A DNA stretch of 64,000 nucleotides, from NCBI GenBank assembly GCA_037044905.1, contig JBAOKB010000144.1, positions 744,001-808,000 on the forward strand, written 5' to 3'. Below the pieces are notes generated by a model. It had not been told where the DNA came from and did no database searches. It saw only the letters and a program-made list of their open reading frames with translations. How positions within the stretch are numbered: the stretch's first letter is position 1; each line of letters begins with the position of its first letter. The position numbers and the translations under genes are program-made. The stretch is from Hortaea werneckii. Lineage: Eukaryota; Ascomycota; Dothideomycetes; Mycosphaerellales; Teratosphaeriaceae. This document shows positions 54,583-64,000 of the stretch, one piece after another.

Positions 54583-56456
54583 AGAGTGAGGATGGCGAAT
54601 GGGAAATAAATCTGTTTGAGAGAGAGAGAGAGGAGGACGGGAAAAGTGGGAGGATGTATGGTTCTGTGCTGAGATGACGGGGACGGCTCCGTGAACTTGG
54701 TACTCAAAGAGGATTGCAGTTTTCTTCATGACCGCCGGAGATCCCATTTAGAGTCTCGGCTACTCTCAATTTTCCTTGTACAGAGAATGGAAGATAATTG
54801 ATGGGTCTATCTGCACCAGGGGCCATCCAAAGAAGAGAGGAGAAAAGAAAAAGCGACAATGTTTTTTTCTCCTTCTTCCTTGCGCCCATCTCTCGGCACC
54901 CCCGTCTCGACCCAAATGCTCGTCTGTCTCGAATGAAAAAAGTAAAAACAAAAATCGAAGATAGAAGTTCTACCGCTCTTCGTACTGGGTATAAGGATGT
55001 ACAGAGCCAAGGTTTTCGTTTTTGGATACCGGGTTCAGTAGGGGATTATAGGTCAGTTGCTGGAACTGCTAAGGGTAAGCTGGTTCCGTGCCTGGAGCAA
55101 TCAGAATATTGTGTAGGTAGCGAAATAGGCACGACACCTTGTGCGTTACCACCATTCTTTGTCCCTTTTTTTTTTTTTGTCTCATTTTCTTTTTCAAAAA
55201 AAAAAAAAAAAAGAGAGAGAGAAAAATTACGGATGAGGATAAATGGTTTCGCTAGGCGGACACTGAAGTTTGGATGTACGTCTAGACTTGGCATAGTCAT
55301 CCCATTTCTCAGATAGCAGTCCTATATTTTACGAGCCAGAGCCAACACGTGACAGGTGTAGTAGGTCAGAGGAAGAGGAGAAGTTCCGCGCAATGTAGTC
55401 GGCGGATCTGGGTCGTCGCGAGTCAGGGGACAACGGACGGTAGTTGCTCTCGTTCGCCCGCAATGGTAAGTGCAAATCACGTGTGTCACTTTGAAACCGC
55501 ACAACCAGCTCCCGTTGCTAGCGCACATGATTTGGAAGTCTACAGTACAGACCGCTCCCATGACTAGGAGCAACGCTCGCAAGAGAATGTATTGAAGACG
55601 ATCATGTTCACGCCATATAAGAATCGCGACACAGCTGACCAACCTGGTGGTGATGAGCGCGGCCGGACATCGGAACTCGGCAGTCTGTAACATGGGAGAT
55701 AGGGAGACTTGCTGACTCGAGAGGCTTTCTCGTTCGCCCCCTAGTGCGACATCAATCACACGGCCACTTCTCGGGCGCAGGTCATCACTGCATCCCGACT
55801 GATTCGCGCACCGCATTGTCTGGACCTTCGCAACCTTATGTTCCTCCCAAGGCTCTAGACAGGAGCGTTGCGAACGAGAGAAGGTAAACCGCTTTCGTCT
55901 TCCAACGCGACACTAACCGCCATTTTAGCCTCTGGGTTGGGGAAATTCTACGGGCCATGTGAGGGGGACCACTCAATCGGCAGTCCCTTCTTTCCCGTTC
56001 GAGAGAAAGCGTGAGCGACATGATGGCGCAAAAGTTGGCAGCATGGTGGGCTATCAAGAACGCGCCAGAAGATCTACAGGTGCGCTAGAGGTGCCAATCT
56101 GCTGGAGGTGTTATCCTGTAACCAGGCCTGTGGAGAAGTTTAGTCCCGACGACGATGGACAACTACCGGGAGTCTTATTTCTGGGGTCCCACCGTCTCAT
56201 TAGTCGTCTGTCCCCAACAGGCAGACATTCTGGTACCCTGTCTCGTCGTCTACTACTCGCTCGCAGCTTGCTCGTTGACCGGATTGGATTCTTCGGTCTG
56301 CGAAGGGATGTCGCTTGGGCTTTCTTGCGTCTAAACATCTAGCATCGTGCCATCCAGGCTTCTTCGCCATCTGGATGTTTGTTAGGCCGGTTGCTTCCCA
56401 AGGTTTCGGTCCTGCACCTATAGCTGGCACTACGGACTGCTCCCATTGACTTCAAC
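54583..56456. other. Intergenic between yng2 and the rhodopsin-domain gene
   Basis: No gene is supported in 1.9 kb. Notable is a T13 run (55166-55178) followed 17 bp later by an A17 run (55196-55212), which could form a hairpin. A 164-codon open frame on the minus strand (55322-55816) has one hydrophobic stretch but no recognised family, and I do not call it a gene. Confidence 0.45.
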
Positions 56457-57873
56457 ATGTCGAAGAGCATGTTGAATTCGGATGCGCTGCAGCAGCTTGT
56501 GAGCAACCTGGACCCGAACATTCCTGCTGCCGAGCAGCTCCCCTCCAGCCTGGTCGTGGTCGAAAACGAGACCCAAGCCCCCCGAATCCTGAAAACCCTA
56601 TGGATTCTTGTCTCCATCTCGACAATCGTCCTGGCGGCGCGACTCTGGACTAAATGGCGAATCGCCCGACGGCTCTTTGTGGACGACTGGCTCATGATGT
56701 TCGCGCTGGCCGTGGCCCTTGCGCATAATGCCATCATCACCCATGCCGTCGTCTGTGGGTTCGGGAGGCATCTCATCTGGCTTAGTCCCATCGGTATTAC
56801 CCAGAGCGTCAAGTGGGGTGTGATTGCTATCGGACCTGCGATGGTTGCACCGACGTTAGCTCGCATATCCATCTGCTTCAGTATGATGTTCTTGGTGGAT
56901 ACGGATGCGAGGGTTAAAAGGTGGCCGCTATGGGCTGTTATTGCTGGGCAAGTCCTCGTCAACGTCGCTGGCGTGACGCTTTTTGTGCGTATCCTTCAAG
57001 TGCTTCGTAACAGTCGATCGCAGCTAATGTCCGTTCTCAAGTACGCTCAATGCGGCAACAATCTTAGTATGATCTGGAGTCTTGCGCACTTCTATGAGTT
57101 CTTTGATGTGTGTCTTGACCCCATCGCTCAACGGGATTACAATTACTTTCTCGGCTCGTTCAACTGCGTTGTGGATGCCTTTCTCGCGATCCTCCCCGCC
57201 ATTCTTATCAGACATACTTCGCTGTCCCGCCGAAGTAAGATTGGAGTTGGATGTCTGCTTTGCTTGACATGCTTGTAAGCACCAACCAAGAATCGTTGTA
57301 TTCCAAAGAAAGAGAGAAAAAGAAGAAGGCAAGAAAGCTGACACACCATCGCACAGGGCAATGGTCGCGGCAGTCGTCAAGACCTACGAAGCCAAGCAGC
57401 TCAACGCCGTAGGCGACTACACGTACGAACTCGGCGACCTGATCATCTGGTCCGCGATCGAATTCAACCTCCTCATCACCTGCGGCTCAGTCCCGATGCT
57501 ACGCTCCCTCTTCAAACGCCCCCTGATCCCCAAACACCCATACTTCCACCACCACAACCACAACGGCGGCGGCCCCCACACTGTAGACCAAGAGCTCTCG
57601 CACTACAAATCCAACGACACGAAGGAAATCGGCAAAGGCTCCGTCGAGAGCGTGACCGGCAGCCAGGAGAACATCGTGCCGCACAACGCATCCAGCCAAG
57701 CGAAATCTTTCTCTTCTTCCCCGCCCATGGCCGAGTCCATGATGCCGGACCAGATCAACCGGACGGTAGAGGTTGAGGTCCGGTACGAGAAGTCCGATGC
57801 CCCCGCTATGCATGCGGCGTTGGTGGGGCTGAAGCAGGGCGAGGATTTGAATCCGCATCTCACGCGGAGATAG
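56457..57873 (+). CDS. Fungal rhodopsin-domain (Pth11-like) seven-helix membrane protein, three exons
   Basis: The proposed exons are 56457-56984, 57042-57274 and 57357-57873, giving 425 residues. The 82-nt second intron (GTAAGC to CACAG) is certain, because the frame closes without it. The first intron (56985-57041, GTGCGT donor, GCTAAT branch, CAAG acceptor) is 57 nt and in frame. Splicing it out gives GVTLF-YAQCGNN, the typical family junction, so I infer it. Family marks are ARLWTKWRIARRLFVDDWLM after helix 1 and FGRHLIWL. The Cys-containing YAQCG, a WNTVCD-like FNCVVDAFLAILP and MVAAVVKTYEA also fit. The cytosolic tail is Ser/His-rich. No CFEM domain is present. Ligand and signalling partner are unknown. 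Confidence 0.82.
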
Positions 57874-58540
57874 AAGAAAAGGAAAGGAAAGGAAAGGGAG
57901 AGAGAAGGTGTTCAGTTGGGGAAACAGCACACCGTCCTACCTGCTAGAATCTGTGTGGAGGAGAGCGAGGGGTTTCCCTTTCCACCCATTTTAGGGGGTT
58001 TTTCTTTTCTCTCTCATGTTGTGTGGATATACCCAATGGATTTCTTTTAATTCTTCTTTGTACTTACTTTTATTGAAGGCGCTTTCTCGCTTCTCTTTCC
58101 TCTATCTCAGGGCTGATCCAAGGACGCTCACTCAGCTTCCCGCTGGTCGTTTTCAAAAGCAGATGACTTGCTAGCGACCTGCGGTCTTAACAAGGATGCG
58201 TCCGGGGACTACTGCGGGTGATGGGGTGGAGGTGACTCCTGCCGCTGGGTACGCACTGAAAGTACGCGGGATGGACTGACGGCGCCTAGAAAGAGATCCC
58301 TACATGCGAGATGGCTAGAGCCTCATTGCTGTGAGACTGTGACGAGAGGATGTCCCACGCTGGCGCGCCGGGCAATTTCCCGCCAAGACAGAAACTGGAC
58401 GGGGGGATTATTCTTTCCAAGTGTAAATTCGGCCTGTAGTTTCAACAATGTTGGTCGATTATCTGCAAACTATGTGTTTTCCTGCGTCCGGTACAATCCC
58501 CATCAACCTCATAGTCCCCCGCATTAGTCCGCAAGGTGCT
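57874..58540. other. Intergenic, convergent 3' ends
   Basis: No gene is seen between the rhodopsin-domain gene and the aldose epimerase gene. The first 200 bp are T-rich 3' flank. Confidence 0.5.
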
Positions 58541-59928
58541 CTAATTGCACTCCGGGTCCACGACGCTGAACTTGTACTTCGACCAGTTAATCGCAGGCTC
58601 GCTCGTCGGCCTGAAGATCTGGTACTGGTCGCGGCCCCACTGCGGGTTATTGATGCCGTCGATCCACTACATGAGAAGTAAGTCTCCATACCTCTTGACT
58701 TGCGGGGGCGAAAGGGATGATTTCTTGTCAACTTACGTCCTGGGTCTCAATAACGACACACCCGTACTGCTCCAAATACGTGGTATCGTCGAGGTGCTGC
58801 TGGCTGTCCTTGACCGGCGTCGTACCGTCCTGCCCATCGCACGAGTAGATCTGCAGTCCTTGCTCGTTGGTGCTCAGACTCATCTGGATGCCCGTGCTAG
58901 GGGCCCACATCTTCAGGACCTCCAGCTCCGGGTCCTCCATCGCGTATCGTGGACGGTCGAGGATGAATGCCGTGTCGTAGCCTTGGCAGCCAGTCCCGCA
59001 GAAGGCGTCCTGGATGTCTTCGCCGATCTGCTTGCCGGGCTTGGTGAAGTCGTAGGCGGTGCCGTTGGTGATGTTGATTTGGCCCGTCGGGATCAAGATG
59101 CCGTCTGTGTCGATCACGCGGTCCGCGTAAGGCATGTAGAGGGTGTCGTTCAGGACGGTGACGGCCTGCTCGTCGACGAAAGCGCCCAGGTTCCAGTAGA
59201 TGTGGTTCGAGAGCATGATGGGCGTGGCTTCGTTGAAAGGGATCGAGACGATGCGGGAGATCAGCGATGGCTCGTCTGTGAGCGTGTAGGTGGCGACGTT
59301 GAGCACATCTCCTGGGAAACCCTGGTACGCTGCGTCGTATAGTGTGAAGGTGATGCTGTTGCCTGTGTGCGAGGCGATGGTCCAGTTGCGCTGGAGCTCA
59401 TGTCAGAGGACATAAAGTTGGATCTCAACCTCGTAACTCAGCTTACCTGGTCATAGCCAATCTCGCCTCCGTGAAGCGTGTTAAGTCCGTCGTGCTCGTT
59501 GGCCACAATGTTGCTAGTTTCGCCATCGATCTCAAATGTGCTATTCTTGATGCTGAATCGGCTCTGTTAGCGGGGTTTGCAACAATTTAAGAATGTTGGG
59601 GCACGCACCGATTGGCATAGCGGCCAACGATTGCACCGAAAAAGGTGTGATCGGTTAATGTGTCGTTCAAGTATTGCTCTCCGTCGTCGTAGCCAATTGC
59701 GACATCTTGGTAGTCCCCGCCTTTGTCCTTGACGAAAAGGTTGGTCAAACGAGCACCGTATGGGATGAAGCTGGCATTGATGCCCTTGGCACTCAGGTGG
59801 ACCTTCTCGAAAGGGTTGCCAGAGAACGGAGGGAACGGGGAGTCATCATGACCGTGGTTTCCATGGCCATTGTGTGCAAGTGCAGCAGCGGAGCATGCAA
59901 GGAGGAGAGCGCCTCGAAGCAAAGACAT
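58541..59928 (-). CDS. Secreted aldose 1-epimerase (galactose mutarotase), four exons
   Basis: The enzyme interconverts alpha and beta anomers of aldoses. The gene is complement(58541..58666, 58737..59390, 59447..59552, 59609..59928), 401 residues with all phases consistent. A signal peptide (MSLLRGALLLACSAAALA) is followed by a His/Gly-rich start, so the protein is probably secreted. The beta-sandwich fold shows the family elements YGARLTNLFVKDK, FFGAIVGRYANRI across intron 1 and NEHDGLNTLHGG, which includes a catalytic-site His. LSNHIYWNLG holds the catalytic His. The catalytic base Glu is in GCVVIETQD, just before intron 3. The last exon (42 codons) encodes WIDGINNPQWGRDQY and ends VVDPECN. 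Galactose-pathway neighbours are absent, so an extracellular sugar-scavenging role is inferred. Confidence 0.93.
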
Positions 59929-60533
59929 GATGGCTAAGTCGGATTTACCTACCAATACTTCTTGACAGTGAAGGACAAAAATGTCTTTGACCAAGATGTG
60001 CGGAGCTGGGGATTATGAGCACCAGAAGCTTAGCTTACACTTCTCGCCTGCACACTAGCGGTGCTGTGCCTGCAGGAACCGAGCCCGAGCGGTCGCGGTA
60101 GGTGGAGGGCGATACATGGGAATGACAGCATTGAAATGTTGGTAAGCTGCTGCACGGTGCAACCAGCTGCAAGATGGCGGTTTACCCCATCGTTGCCCCA
60201 CAGACACGTGCATGGTGAATGCGGGGATACTTTCCCGATAGGAAGTAGTCCCCCAGCCTCCAGACGGAAGAAAACAAGTCCTCCACTCTGGTTGCACGGC
60301 TAATTCGGCACAGGCTAAATGGGTCGGATACTTGCAAATAGACAATCTACGAACCGCTACCTCCACCGGTGGCCCCTCCGGTCTCTCGCCTCCGGCACCC
60401 AAGGAAGTGCATATGAAGTACATGGTGGAAAATCGGCTAAGCAAGATCGAAGAAGCTACCTATCCCCCCGGGTACGACAGAGACTTGCTTGCACAAATAT
60501 CAACAACGCCACTCTAGCAATCTCTAGCTTCTC
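59929..60533. other. Intergenic between the laccase 3' end and the epimerase start
   Basis: No gene is recognised. This is the promoter side of the epimerase gene and the 3' flank of the laccase gene, which is transcribed toward it. Confidence 0.5.
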
Positions 60534-62853
60534 CTACAACCCGTCATCAATCTGAGGAACGACGTTCTCTCCCGTCCAGGCCGACCAATCTCTACACGTC
60601 TGCGCCATAATACTCGGGATCTGAGCATACTTCTGCACGTCGTCCGGCCTCTCTATCACCGTCCAGACGAGGCCTGCGCTGAGGTGCCAGGCAATGTGGC
60701 AATGGAAAGGCCAGACCCCAGGGTTGTCTTGGTTCCATTGTACAACAATGTATCGACCTGCGGCTAACATCTGCACATCGCGGCGTTGCGGGTTGTCAGG
60801 GTTTGTGATGTGGCCGTCCCAGCAGCTGCCGTATTGGCCGTCTGCGCGCTTCTCAATCTCTTCCACAGATCGTACGTTAAGACCTCGTTTCTTCGGGTAT
60901 TCGGTCATGTTCCCTTCTTGGCTGATACCTTCCTCGTTGCCGAAGACGGTCATGTTGGAGACACAGTCGCCTTCTGCGAGAATAAACATGTTGTGACCTT
61001 TGTGACCACGTCAGTAGTTGGAGAGGGATCGAAGAATGTGGTTGAAGACGTACCATGAACGTGCATAGGATGTGGTTGCGGCCCGGTGTTTTCAACCACA
61101 AAGCGTAGACTGCTGTTGCTACCGTAATTGTGGGCGTTCCGAAGGTAGGGGAAGTCAAGATTGCCTAGCTTGGTCTCCAGCAGCATAGGATCGTTGTAGT
61201 TTACGAAGAACGTTCTGTTTGCCATGTACCAGAGGAGATTACTGCCGTTGATGCTTGGTCCCGTATTGTTTGGCTTGAATTCGAGCGGAATGATTTCGGT
61301 CACTGCCGGTTCGCCCGGTGTAATGGGGTAATATGGCTGAGTCAGTTCGAGAGGATCATTGTTGCAATTGTTGTTGTAGGCATTAGGGCCTGCGGTCGAG
61401 TTTGGCGGCTGCGAACGGTCGGCATCTTGGTAGAAGATGGCTGCCTTGACTTCGTCGCCTCCGTTGCTAGGCCAGCACACCTGTGGCTTGTATGCTCGAA
61501 GCCAGACAGAATCGGTTGGCTCGCCAGTCGCCTCGACAATCACGTCATTACGCTGGCCGACGGCAAGGGTTAGGACATCCGTCTCATATGGCTCGATTTC
61601 TACGAAGTCACTAACAAACCATTAGCTAAGCGTTGATTATGAAGGGGGAGACGAAGTACTTTGCAATGACAGTGAATTTGTGGCCATCAATCGTAATTTT
61701 CTGTGTGGCAGCCGATCCTGGGTTGATGAAACGCATCCGATAAGATTTTCCAGAGGTGAAGTTGAAAGAAGCAAGAGGCGCATCTGGCTGGCATTGGAGC
61801 GAAGTCTTGGTGCAATCGAAGCTATTCTTGCCATTGATTAAGTTGTTGTCTGATCTTGGAATGTTGACTTCGGGGAGAGGGGCATAGAGCGCTTCCGTGA
61901 CCACCGTATAGTACTCATGGTACCAGTCGTTAACCACGATCGGTCCCAGGTCGACGTCGTACTTTGCATTTTTCGGCCCGTGGATGACTATTGGTCCGGC
62001 AAGCCCTGAAGCATACTGCGAGCTGTAATGAGAGTGCCACCATGAGGTGCCATACAAGTCCTGACTCAAGGTCAGTATCTAGATCAAATCCAAATCGCAA
62101 CGAGGCCATTGTTTGCTCATACAGCTTGGAATCGATATGTGAAGCTCGCACCGGGAGCGATAGGGCACTGATCATAGCCCGGAACCCCATCCATCCACAT
62201 TGAGCTTTTCTGCAAGATACCATGCCAGTGAAGCGAGGTCCCTTCGCCCTCTATGTTGTTGGTAACCTTGACTTCGATGATGTCGCCCCAATTCGCCTCG
62301 ATAGTAGGTCCGGGAAATTCGCCATTGGCCAGCAAACAGTCAATCTCCACGCCATCGGGAGAGCATTTCTGTTTCGCTACCGACCAATCATAGTATCGTG
62401 TCACTCCAGTGTTTGGGGTCCAGTCGTAGTAGTTCGTGTCGTTTGCATGGTGATTACCCCAAGGAAAGCCATGGGACCTTGGGCCATTCAGAAAATCTGG
62501 AAAATGAGGTTGTTGGGGAGTTCCAAGTATCGAAAGCGCTGGCCTAATGTTAGCGGTCGTTGGGAAAACGACAAAGGAATGTGTAAAGCATACTGTTATT
62601 CACAGCTCCATTGACGAAGCCAAAGATATCACGAGCGGCAAGCGCTGCTGACGGCGCGGGCGCGGGAGCTTGCATCGCAAGCAGTGATCAAAAGGTATCA
62701 ATGCAATGGATTGGGCAGCAGAGCGACGTAGAGGGACTAGGTGGCAATGCAGAAAGCAGGCGAGCTCATACTTGACCCAGAACAGCAGAAGGAGAGACGA
62801 TGATTTGAGGTCAAGGGCGAAGTCACAACTACCTTAACAGAATTAGCAGCCAT
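60534..62853 (-). CDS. Laccase-like multicopper oxidase, six exons (first exon uncertain)
   Basis: The enzyme oxidises phenols and reduces O2 to water. The firm exons are complement(60534..60997, 61054..61610, 61660..62060, 62123..62538, 62594..62668). A first exon 62772..62853 is proposed because its phase fits, giving 664 residues. Introns are 49-103 nt. All four copper-ligand motifs are intact: SLHWHG, TSWWHSHYSS, HPMHVHGHNM (across an intron) and WPFHCHIAWHLSAGL. The leucine of that last motif is in the axial position. The C-terminus ends PQIDDGL. The N-terminus proposed (MAANSVKVVV) is a weak signal peptide. A start at the ATG at 62675, just upstream of the PAPAPSAALAAR segment, is an alternative and would lack a signal. 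The sequence falls with ascomycete laccases, which act in pigment, phenol or lignin-fragment oxidation. Confidence 0.88.
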
Positions 62854-64000
62854 GTAGAGTAGAGCCTGATCCCTGAACGATCAAGATAGATCTCCCAACC
62901 GACTTATTTTGATGTGCCAGTTGGTGATGCTTTCAGAGACAATGATGCCGTCGTCCCGGCCGTCGGGTCACCATTGGTCGCGTCGCGAACCTTGATCGAC
63001 TACGGGGTAGAGCTCCACACGATGAGACGGCTAGCGTGGAAACATCTCACCTATGTTGGCGGTGGCTTCTTTAAAGAGGTCGGACTCAAAGTCAGACACA
63101 CGTCATCATTTGTCGGAGACTGTGAGAAGCTCCAGTCTCAAATGGAATCGGTGAAAGCGCACTGCCACAGCTCAATGTCTGGATGGATAAGTCTTCGGAT
63201 TTGGGTCAAGATGAATGGCTCTGGAGTCGAATCCGGGATTGCAGTCTAAAGATCCATAGCAGAGCCATATGCTATCGCTTCTACTCGGAAGCCTATCTTA
63301 TTAGGTGGCACCGTATCGGCATCATCTTCCGTGTGATGAGACGTTCCGCACATGGATACGTTGGAAGTTACGTACTCGTGGCAAGAAGTCAAGGTCGACG
63401 ACACGCGGACGACTCCGCAAACCCTATCAGTGCGGCTGCGGATTTTGGCTTTTCAATCGCCATGTTGCTGGGAGTGAGCTGATAGAAACGTCGGCGCTCT
63501 CCAGCACACTCATGGGGCTGCCGCCATGTGAAAAGAACGTGGAAATTGGGTGAGCAGCCATGGAAGCCGCTATTATGTGGAATAGGAATGGGCGAAAGTC
63601 GAGCGAAATGGGAGGAGGTCATCGCCAAGCTTTGGGTACGGCTTCGGGGCCTCGGCGGCCAGCCTTGCCAGGCTCGCCAGGCTGTGAGCACCTTCGTGCA
63701 ACGTCCACACCCCAAAGTCTTGAGCGAACTTTGCTTGCAAAGCGGGCGAAAGTCGCAAAGGCCCGTGAGCGGTTGTTAACAAGGCTGATGTCGCCGTCTA
63801 ACACAAAGCTCAATAATTATGTGAGAAACATCTGCATTCTTCTCTCCATAGAAAGACAGTAAGAAACACCGGCAGCAGCAAAGTATGCGAAATAAATAGA
63901 AGATGATCAAACTGGTGAACCTCAATGCTCGCCATTCTTACAGAGAACCTACTGAGCTTTGTACTTCTTTAGTTTTGAAGCAAGTTGCGACATAGGTACT
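62854..64000. other. Flank upstream of the laccase gene, no gene recognised
   Basis: The first part is presumably the laccase promoter. Short frames at 62914-63249 (+) and 63528-63862 (+) have no recognisable domain. No start of a further gene is evident before the window ends. Confidence 0.4.

Noticed and set aside
55322..55816. A 164-codon minus-strand open frame
   Set aside because: One hydrophobic stretch only, no family, no introns or start context that support it.

Overview
This window is nuclear DNA of a filamentous ascomycete (Pezizomycotina). A Dothideomycete is a reasonable guess but is not proven. The genes are intron-poor and GC-rich. Their introns are short (about 45-210 nt) with GTAAGT/GTATGT-type donors, CTAAC/CTGAC branch sites and CAG/TAG acceptors. 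Gene clusters are separated by long low-coding stretches with decayed repeats.

Layout. 1-4206 (-): the N-terminal 60% of the spliceosome core protein Prp8, cut by the window edge, divergent from 60S ribosomal protein eL34 (4641-5246, +). 6280-8718 (-): a membrane M28 peptidase (Vps70/glutamate carboxypeptidase II type). 8719-22730: about 14 kb with no gene I can support, containing a 220-bp duplication and an 88-bp minisatellite. 22731-24257 (-): mitochondrial proline dehydrogenase. 26179-26490 (+): a small unknown spliced gene. 26.9-32 kb: a non-coding region with an 82-84 bp tandem repeat and a multi-intron snoRNA host gene. 33015-36677 (-): an EDEM/Mnl1-type ER mannosidase. 37285-39162 (+): Tim50. 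40340-42076 (+): a purine-cytosine permease. 43183-45839 (+): an AAA ATPase. 46080-47288 (-): a proline iminopeptidase. 47778-49804 (-): an MFS transporter. 50761-52629 (-): a Hos2-type histone deacetylase, head-to-head with a Yng2-type ING/PHD protein (53167-54582, +). 56457-57873 (+): a fungal rhodopsin-domain membrane protein. 58541-59928 (-): a secreted aldose 1-epimerase. 60534-62853 (-): a laccase.

The most interesting region is 30295-31898. Six consecutive introns, each with donor, branch site and acceptor, are separated by exons of only 41-57 nt. Most of them hold a C/D-box snoRNA: C box ATGATGA, D box CTGA, and terminal stems such as CGCAGT/ACTGCG. The units arose by tandem duplication and keep internal hairpins through compensatory changes. 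One guide is complementary to the 18S rRNA 530-loop region. Guides in two others match 11-12 nt of the branch-site-recognition segment of U2 snRNA. One unit is split by a fragment of a short-chain dehydrogenase gene. No tRNA, rRNA gene or CRISPR array was seen.
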